NCBI GenBank assembly: GCA_002943765.1
Contig: PQWQ01000010.1
Coordinates: 746,501 to 810,500, forward strand
Length of the DNA stretch: 64,000 nt
Direction of reading: 5' to 3'
Source: Psoroptes ovis
Taxonomy: Eukaryota > Arthropoda > Arachnida > Sarcoptiformes > Psoroptidae
A model generated the notes under the pieces. That model was not told the DNA's origin. It worked only from the letters and a program-made list of their open reading frames with translations, and did no database searches. Position 1 is the first letter of the stretch, and every line of letters begins with the position of its first letter. A program made the translations under genes and the position numbers. Positions 58,501 through 64,000 of this stretch are shown here, one piece after another.

Positions 58501-61500
58501 GAATGGATACGATAGCTGCAGCTGATGATGCTGTTGGACTTGAATTTGATTGTTTACTTTGAATATTACCACTCTTAATCGAACGTTTACGTAGTTTTGA
58601 ACCATTGTTTTGTTTTGATTTTCTTCTCTTTGATTCATTTGTCATTGATCGTGATGGTGATGGCGATGGTGATGATGGTGGCTGTGTGGTTGCAAAAGGT
58701 GGTGATGGAACAACATCAACATTATTATCATTAATTTGATCATCATTTGATTGATTATTATCAACAATGACAATATCATTGATTGAATTAGGCACATTAT
58801 ACACACGTATTTGACTACTGTTCGTGTTCGATGTTGATGTTGTTGAAGATTTTTTACGATTATTGATCGAATTATTATTATTATTGTTGGATGCATTGAT
58901 CAAGACCAATGAACATTGATCACTACTTTCATGGTCAAAATCAATTTTTTGCATCGATGGTTGTATTGATTGTTGTTGTTGTTCGATTTGTTGTTGCGAT
59001 GATGTTTGCTGTTTCGGTCGCTGCGATTGTTGGATGGATAAATTATTGCTAAACATCATACCACTATTATTATTATTATTATTACAATGGCAACAACATT
59101 TACGACGGCTTGAATGAAAATTTGATTTAAAACGATGCTTCTTGCGTCCATAACGTTTTAAATACCAACGTGAACCGTTACGCCATATTTTTCTTGTCAA
59201 ATATGAAAGATATTGTATGATAGCACCATAACAATTGAGCTGTTCATTTAGGCTAAAACTTGTCAATGAATTTAATGATTGACATCTGAATTTCGCGAAG
59301 ATTATTGGTGAGATTTGACCGATTATTTTAATGAAAATATTTTTCCATATGAATTGAATCAATCATTCAAAAAAAAAAAAAAACAAAAAAAAAACAAAAA
59401 ACTTACCTAGCACGTTCTTGTCTCATACGTTCCATTTCACGTTTTTTTGTTTCAGAAAATTGCGTAGCAATAACAACAAGGCATAGATTGATCATAAAAA
59501 ATGATCCGATCACAATTAACAGTACGAAATAGATCCAAGACCAAAATGAATGAGCATCCTGTACATAGTACATAATATCTGACCATCCTTCTAATGATAT
59601 GACCAAAAATATGGCAATCCATGCCATACCAACATTATCAAAACTAACAGCATCTTGAAACGGGTTAAAATCACCAGCACGACAATCAGTATAATATTGA
59701 TTCCAATTAACACAACTAGTATCATTTGGTTCATTTGTTTCCGGTAATGGTAAGGCATTTTCCGTACATAATAAATGATAATATCGTGATGGTGGTAAAT
59801 CATGGCAACGATGCATACCATTATCTTTATCAATACTACATATATAATCTTTATCATCATCTTCATCTTGATAAAATGGTGATATTGAACTATATTTATG
59901 CATTTTTTTTCCCATTTAAAATGACAGGAAAATTAAATCAAAAAAAAAAAAAAAAAAAAATGGGAAAAAAATTGTATTATTCAATCAATCAATCAAAGCT
60001 AAAATAGAAAATGATTATTCATATTTATTCATTCATAATAATAATGTATTTAAATGAATCATAAAGAGCCTATTCATATGCAGCGGAAATATTCGAGACA
60101 AATCATTATCATGATTACAATCATTATTATTATTATTTTCGAGATTATTATGACGAAATTGAAGCGATTATCATCATTATTATTTAAATGTTATTATTTG
60201 CCATAATAATCATTTAGACATAGAAAATATATCGCTTTCACAAATACAATTTGACAATGAACAAAATGAATCAATGATTTGACAATGAGTCAAAGTCTAT
60301 GCAAATTAATTCATGTGATAAGCATATGAAATGAATATGAATTGTAATAAAACGACTGATTTAGATGTATTTCGGCCACATAAATCGATGATATCGAATG
60401 ATCAGGTCTATGTGATTTATTCAAAGGGAATCATGGATTCGAAAATGGCAGAAAATATTAACATTATTGTTGGGTTATCGATAAGTGGGGATGATCATTG
60501 ATGAGCAATGAGGGGTAGTAGTAAAAGAGGAGAGAGAAAATTTGAAACGAATATCATCATTTTGGTTGTCATTCGGTGATTGTGATTTGTGACCAGATAA
60601 TAATGATGGCAATGATGGAAATATATGAGGGGAAAAAAATTAATTTTCAGCTCAATTGAATTCGTATGAATCACATGATGACCAAACAAGTAAATGAAAC
60701 AGCTTTGGTCATTTTATTCAATGAATATTTTGATATTTGATTTTTGGCCATAAATATCCTACCAATCTATTGCGATAAATATCTTCGTCGCATTGAATTT
60801 GAATAGAATTCAATTCAATGCAAGAACAACAATTGAATAACCTTGGTTGCAAGTAGCCGTGTATTTGACCATATCACAGAATATTCAATATTATACATTG
60901 AATATTAATAATAATAATGAAAATAATGAAAAATCATTGCAATCAATGCATGTATGAATGAAAAGATGCATCAAGGGACAAATCGGCCTTTGGATATGTG
61001 TTTATTTACATTCATTCAATGAATGAATATAAATGGGAAATTGAAAAATAAATCGAAAATAATAATAATAATAATAAGAATACACCGAGATAGAGATATA
61101 ATCTCTGGAATATCCAAAAAATCTAGAGAAACAAAATGATTATTTTCATTTTTTCAATTTTGAATTCTTTATTTATTTATTTCGTTCATTCATTCATTTA
61201 TTTCATCCATTCAAAGTTTCAACGAAAAATTTCCATTAAAAATCAATGGAAACACACACAGATAATAGCAGCAGCAGTAGCAGGATAATACGAGCTGCCG
61301 AATCGTATTTCAATTTCACAAAATGAACAAACGAAACAAACAAACAAACGAACAAACAGAAATAAACATCGAAATGACAGAAATCGAAAAACGACCCCGA
61401 AATATTTTCATGTTTATAATTCATCAAACAGCTTACAACTGAATAATAAACCAATGATACAAAAACCATTGGAATCATGTACCTTAACATTGATTTTCTA

Positions 61501-63775
61501 TTGAACAAATATTAGAATTGAACATAACTCAACATTCAACTCATATAACTAAACACAAATTATTATTAAATAATAAGGTCCCTTATTATCAATGTATTTG
61601 TTTGTTATTTGAAACATGTATTTTTTATTCGACTGTATTTTAATAGGTTGTCCCATAAGTTCTCGCCGTTCGTCGAATGAAAAAAATAATTAAAAAACGG
61701 CAAAAACTTATAGGACAACCTAATACTTAAATGAAAATGACTGCTGCTATATTTTTTTCTTGATATATTCGAAGACCTATTATTTTTCAGATATCTATTA
61801 GCATTTGACTAAAACATACATAAACCTTGACTTGGTTTATTTATTTTTGATTTTGTTTTTTTTCTTAGATATTTTGCATAGAATCAATGATAATCAATCT
61901 CTTTTCAGAAAGAGGAAAAAAAACCTATTAAAAACTCTATGAAAACAATGGAAAACCTATTAAAACCCTAGAAAACCTTTGAAAAATTCCGAAAAAAAAA
62001 TTCAAAAATTCTTCGATTTATTTTGAAATTATAAAATTTCAAAGATGAAAATCGATAAATCTCATTGTTTTACATTGGAATTGTTTCACAATACAAGAAA
62101 TGAGGAGAACAAGAAGAATATCTTTGTACATTTTGGGTTAATAAAAGCCGTTATTTATTTATTTATTTACTACTCCAGCCAACTAATCTAATACTTTCGA
62201 AAAAAGAAAAAAAAATTCAATTCGTAATTGATATAATTCAATTTGATAGATTTATATGATTTCATTACATTTTCAAAGATTCAAAAGTACACAAGAACAC
62301 ATTATTACAAGGTCATTTGTATAATACTAGCTCGGTAATGGCTCGTACACAATAACATATATTGCACATAAATTGTACAATTTGGACAATTTATTTATAT
62401 TACTATTTGTCAACTTCAAGTCTATTGTCTTTGTTAAAAATTTGTAAAAATAAGAAATAAAAATAAATTTACCTGTCAGGTATCGATGTATTCGGTGGTA
62501 ATGATAGAAAACAACGTTGCCGCAGTAAACCGGCCCATAACTGTACACCGATAATGCCGAATATGAAAAATACAAAAAAACAAAGTAATAATACATTTCC
62601 AAGCATCTAAAATGGATGATGATGATGATCATTATCATTATTATTATTATTATTCAGAATGGATTAAAGTTTAAAAGAAATGAAAAGAAAATTTGAAATA
62701 ATTATAATTTAAACATGAATAATTATGATTATTATCATTATTTAAAATGAAATAAAATTGAAAAAGTATAATTAAAATTCAAATATAAAAACTTACCGGT
62801 AACGTATCCAACAATAGCATGACCAATATTCGCATACCTTTTTTGAAATGAAACAAGTAAATGAATGAATGAATAGATGAATAGATGAATGAATGAATGA
62901 ATAATAATTAAAGAACAATAAATTATAATTAAAAATAAATAAATAATCATAGAAATAATAATAATAATGAAAATACAATACAAAAGAATGAATTTTGAAA
63001 CAAATAATAATAATAATTAATATACAAATCACATATATTTATTTATTTATTTATTAATATACTTACTTGGTATACGATTAATTGCTCTTAATGGTCTTAA
63101 TACTCGTACAGTACGTATTGCTGATAGATTCATATTGCCAACATCTAAACAATATTCTAATGCACTGTTTGTGGTGTCGTGTGGTGTTTTCATTCCATTC
63201 AATGTTTGAAGAATTTGATGAATTAGTAACGGAATTTGAAATGAATATGAATATGATCAAACGATGGAAAAATAAAGAGGAAAATAATTTCGAAATTTTA
63301 TTATTATAATTCCATTGAAACATGAATAAATGTAATATAAAAAAACGAATATTCAGAGAGAATCATGCGATAATTGTCATAATAATGAATTGAATTGGAA
63401 ATAAATTCGGAAATGAATTTAGACATATTTAAATTCATTTAAGTGAATGAATTTTTTGAATGTATGGATAAATTGCTCATTTATAATTTCAAAAAATAAA
63501 AAAACCTTTCTTTAAATACTTACCCAGCAACAACAATAAAAAAATCTAAACGATTCCAAGTATCGGATAGATATGAATTCGGTGCATTCATTATGCCCAT
63601 TGCCAGCATTTTTATGAACATTTCCAATGCAAAAAATCCGAAAATAATATCATCAAATGTTTGTAATATTTTACAACGTGATGTTGTACATGTTTCATCA
63701 TCGGAACATGGTTGATACATTCCTAACGTAACACAATTTAATAATATTGCCATCATACTGATACGTTCAAACCAT
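39944..63775 (-). CDS. Ca-alpha1T: T-type (Cav3) voltage-gated calcium channel alpha1 subunit, 5' end outside window
   Basis: Cav3 channels carry low-threshold calcium current in excitable cells. Nineteen exons are seen: 63524-63775, 63067-63164, 62797-62837, 62473-62606, 59407-59889, 57453-59285, 57189-57309, 49708-49863, 49494-49596, 48889-49391, 47189-48807, 46996-47122, 46775-46802, 46217-46317, 45311-45593, 42868-43019, 42312-42702, 42004-42125, 39944-41803. All phases agree, giving about 2,801 residues from the start of segment IS1. The four pore loops read LEGWSD, TQEDWN, SSKDGW and TGDNWN, the EEDD filter that defines T-type channels (high-voltage types have EEEE, sodium channels DEKA, NALCN EEKE). 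All four S4 segments carry regular Arg/Lys spacing. The I-II and II-III linkers and the C-tail are expanded by Asn, Gln, His and Asp runs. The N-terminus (probably under 150 residues) lies to the right of the window. Confidence 0.96.
43414..43497. mobile_element. Mariner-type MITE, subfamily B
   Basis: The element starts TTAAGGCTGCACGAAAAG after TA and ends AACTTTTCGGACAACTTA. Its core ATAGAGTTGCTTATGAAAAT is subfamily B in reverse orientation. Confidence 0.8.
43606..43685. mobile_element. Mariner-type MITE, subfamily C
   Basis: Exactly 80 bp, TTGGGTTGTCCCATAAG to TTATGGGACAACCTAA, with TA on both sides. Confidence 0.9.
43877..43956. mobile_element. Mariner-type MITE, subfamily A
   Basis: Exactly 80 bp, TTAGATTGTCCGATAAG to TTTTCGGACAACTTAA, with TA on both sides. 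The core CTACGATATAATCGG is identical to that of the 30981 copy. Confidence 0.9.
44487..44568. mobile_element. Mariner-type MITE, subfamily A
   Basis: The element runs from TTCAAGTTGTCCTGAAAG to TTTTCGGACAACCCGA. Its core is TTATATCGTAGAAAATTATT. Both termini are somewhat diverged. Confidence 0.8.
45713..45775. repeat. Degenerate short tandem array (AAAACCTAGTG)
   Basis: Five to six units of 10-12 bp; related in style to 19085-19146 and 61919-61990. Confidence 0.65.
45957..46037. mobile_element. Mariner-type MITE, subfamily B
   Basis: An 81-bp element, TTGGACTGTCCATAAAG to TTTTCGGACAACCTAC, with TA on both sides. The subfamily B core TAGCAACTCTATTTGATTAA is in forward orientation. Confidence 0.87.
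46318..46774. other. Cav3 intron, 457 bp, after the micro-exon
   Basis: AT-rich sequence; two minus-strand open frames overlap here without recognisable motifs. Nothing else seen. Confidence 0.55.
50391..50468. mobile_element. Mariner-type MITE, subfamily B
   Basis: The element runs TAGGTTGTCCGAAAAG to TTGCCGGACAACCTA with core AATCAATAGAGTTGCTCAGG, the reverse orientation of subfamily B. The flanking TA is not clear on either side. Confidence 0.82.
50711..50791. mobile_element. Mariner-type MITE, subfamily A
   Basis: An 81-bp element, TTAGGTTGTCCGGAAAG to TTATCGGACAATCTAA, with TA on both sides. Confidence 0.9.
52563..52658. mobile_element. Mariner-type MITE, subfamily B, longest copy
   Basis: A 96-bp element, GCAGGTTGTCCGACAAG to TTTTCGGACAACAACCTAA, with core GAGCAACTCTATGCGATTAA. 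Extra bases lie in the left arm (GAGTTTTTAGCC) and near the right end (an ACA repeat). Confidence 0.82.
53426..53505. mobile_element. Mariner-type MITE, subfamily C
   Basis: An 80-bp element, TTGGGTTGTCCCATAAG to TTATGGGACAACCTGA, with TA on the left side. Confidence 0.87.
53663..53742. mobile_element. Mariner-type MITE, subfamily D
   Basis: Exactly 80 bp with TA on both sides. The core ACAATTAGTAAATCGG is shared, inverted, with the copy at 56999. Confidence 0.88.
53883..54052. repeat. Degenerate tandem array (ATCAATGGAAATTCATGGAA)
   Basis: About 12 half-units of 12-15 bp built on AATCAATGGAAAT and TCATGGAAAATC, giving a repetitive open frame on the plus strand that I do not take as coding. 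Confidence 0.75.
54719..54800. mobile_element. Mariner-type MITE, subfamily C, near-perfect copy
   Basis: An 82-bp element with 31-bp terminal arms that pair without a mismatch (TTAGGTTGTCCCATAAGTTC onward), with TA on both sides. It is the least eroded hairpin in the window, so probably the youngest. Confidence 0.93.
56299..56434. repeat. 26-bp inverted repeat surrounding a MITE
   Basis: TAATCATGTAAAAATATATT onward (56299-56324) pairs perfectly with 56409-56434. The MITE at 56327-56407 sits in its centre. Confidence 0.85.
56327..56407. mobile_element. Mariner-type MITE, subfamily A
   Basis: An 81-bp element from TTGGGTTGTCCGCAAAG to TTATGGGACAATCCAA with core TTATATCGTAGAAAATTCATT. TA follows on the right; the left TA is changed to GT. 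Confidence 0.87.
56999..57078. mobile_element. Mariner-type MITE, subfamily D
   Basis: Exactly 80 bp with TA on both sides. It starts TTTGGCTGTCCTGAAAG; its core CCGATTTACTAATTG is the reverse of the 53663 copy. Confidence 0.85.
61643..61723. mobile_element. Mariner-type MITE, subfamily C
   Basis: An 81-bp element, ATAGGTTGTCCCATAAG to TTATAGGACAACCTAA, with TA on both sides. Confidence 0.88.
61919..61990. repeat. Degenerate short tandem array (AAAACCTATTA)
   Basis: Six to seven units of 10-12 bp in a Cav3 intron; same style as 19085-19146 and 45713-45775. Confidence 0.6.
63165..63523. other. Cav3 intron between IS3 and IS4, 359 bp
   Basis: GT-AG intron splitting a Gly codon (GG|T). AT-rich, nothing else seen. 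Confidence 0.7.
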
Positions 63776-63797
63776 GTGTTTATTTTTAATTAATGAA
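63775..63797 (-). promoter_or_regulatory. Probable AT-AC (U12-type) acceptor of the Cav3 domain I exon
   Basis: The exon must begin just before the conserved Trp of WFERIS. The frame upstream meets a stop 15 bases before that Trp codon, and no AG lies between. The bases before the exon read AATAAACAC, ending in AC, and TTCATTAAT (one mismatch from the U12 branch consensus TTCCTTAAY) ends about 12 bases upstream of the junction. The AC cut splits a Pro codon (CC|A), which fits the PWFERIS of relatives. The donor lies outside the window. Confidence 0.55.
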
Positions 63798-64000
63798 AAT
63801 ATATGGAAAAATGCAAAAATTTTTACGAAAATAAAATAGATCAAATGTTAAGGAAAATATAATGGATGAATCAATTGAGAAATGATATTAAATCATAGAA
63901 AAAGTAATAATAATAAAAATTCAAATTATCAATAATAATGTTATGAGAAGAGGAGAAATTCACATGTCAAAATTCACATATTTGAATATTTCTTCTTGGA
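63776..64000. other. Partial Cav3 intron to right edge
   Basis: AT-rich intron sequence; a perfect U12 branch-like TTTTCCTTAAC (minus strand, 63847-63857) lies about 75 bases upstream of the acceptor. No donor is seen. Confidence 0.6.

Larger units (their letters stand above)
49708..59285 (-). other. Cav3 I-II linker and domain II
   Basis: Exon 57453-59285 holds the gating-brake region after IS6 (SLNSLTSFSLNEQLNCYGAI, then YLTRKIWR). A roughly 400-residue linker rich in Asn, Gln, Ser and Pro follows, with a His-rich stretch of about 40 residues, as also found in mammalian Cav3 linkers, and then IIS1-S5 (SVLRTFRLLRILKLVRF is S4). Exon 57189-57309 holds the turret (LFGCKFCDRNPF, then DRKNFDSLLWALVTVFQ) and 49708-49863 the filter and IIS6. 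The intron between the last two is 7.3 kb. Confidence 0.9.
59890..62472. other. Cav3 intron in domain I, 2.6 kb
   Basis: It contains a poly-A tract (59940-59960), AAT runs, one MITE (61643-61723), a degenerate AAAACCTATTA array (61919-61990) and TTTA repeats near 62152-62168. No nested gene seen. Confidence 0.65.
59407..63775 (-). other. Cav3 domain I (S1 to S6)
   Basis: The S1-S3 part is in exon 63524-63775 (WFERISMMAILLNCVTLGM, then NRLDFFIVVAG), S4 in 63067-63164 (TVRVLRPLRAINRIPS), and S4-S5 and S5 in 62797-62837 and 62473-62606 (RILVMLLLDTLP; MLGNVLLLC). The long extracellular loop, the pore with LEGWSD and S6 are in 59407-59889. The loop has T-type Cys such as CVNWNQYYTDC. The first exon has no AG before its conserved start (see the separate entry). 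Confidence 0.92.

Noticed and set aside
5107..61723. Reading the repeated hairpins as rho-independent terminators or a CRISPR array
   Set aside because: This is spliced eukaryotic DNA; the copies are dispersed, TA-flanked and lack regular spacers.
39944..63775. Sodium channel or NALCN identity
   Set aside because: Filter residues are E, E, D, D, and the MKHLEES helix after IVS6 is Cav3-specific.
1..64000. tRNA, rRNA or snRNA genes
   Set aside because: No cloverleaf-compatible A and B box pair or conserved rRNA segment was noticed by eye; a covariance-model search was not possible here.

Overview
The window is eukaryotic nuclear DNA from a compact, very AT-rich arthropod genome. The evidence is GT-AG introns mostly 60-120 bp long, long runs of Asn, Gln, His, Ser and Ala codons, arthropod-type channel genes, a CCTAA (TTAGG-complement) minisatellite, and many tiny mariner-type hairpin elements flanked by TA. 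An astigmatid (dust-mite-like) mite is my best guess, but that is inference from base composition and gene style, not a database match. All reading frames were assembled by eye; exon joins were chosen so that splice sites, phases and conserved residues agree.

Layout, left to right. 1-1219: N-terminal part of the meiotic MutS homologue MSH4 (minus), running off the left edge. 1953-3058: a four-helix membrane protein with two PPxY motifs (minus). 5553-7221: protein phosphatase 4 catalytic subunit with a long Ser/Thr-rich N-terminal extension (minus). 7755-8768: an orphan Gag-like retrotransposon ORF with higher GC (minus). 9215-10139: an Hv1 voltage-gated proton channel with altered S4 and filter residues (minus). 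10706-12008: a GT8 glucoside xylosyltransferase-like enzyme (minus). 14699-18121: a POU class IV homeobox factor (acj6/Brn3 type, minus). 18122-32711: a 14.6 kb gene-poor interval. 32712-34111: a secreted FN3 plus ZP-like protein, the only plus-strand gene. 35096-36914: POLG2, the mitochondrial DNA polymerase accessory subunit, with a telomere-like minisatellite in its last intron (minus). 37130-38832: a stargazin/TARP-like calcium-channel gamma family protein (minus). 39944-63775: at least 19 exons and about 2,800 residues of a T-type (Cav3) calcium channel alpha1 subunit (minus), whose first exons lie beyond the right edge.

Functionally the right half is neuronal excitability: a TARP-like gene lies directly downstream of the Cav3 gene on the same strand, with a POU4 neuronal identity factor and a proton channel elsewhere. 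The left half is housekeeping (PP4, MSH4) plus a Golgi glycosyltransferase.

Between and inside the genes are 21 copies of an about 80-bp palindrome (TTAGGTTGTCC...GGACAACCTAA between TA dinucleotides), which I interpret as mariner-derived MITEs in four subfamilies. None lies in an exon; 13 sit in Cav3 introns at 43-46 kb and 50-57 kb and one more in another Cav3 intron. The most notable single points are a probable AT-AC (U12-type) acceptor at the Cav3 domain I exon, the Hv1 substitutions, the orphan Gag, and the telomere-like array inside POLG2.
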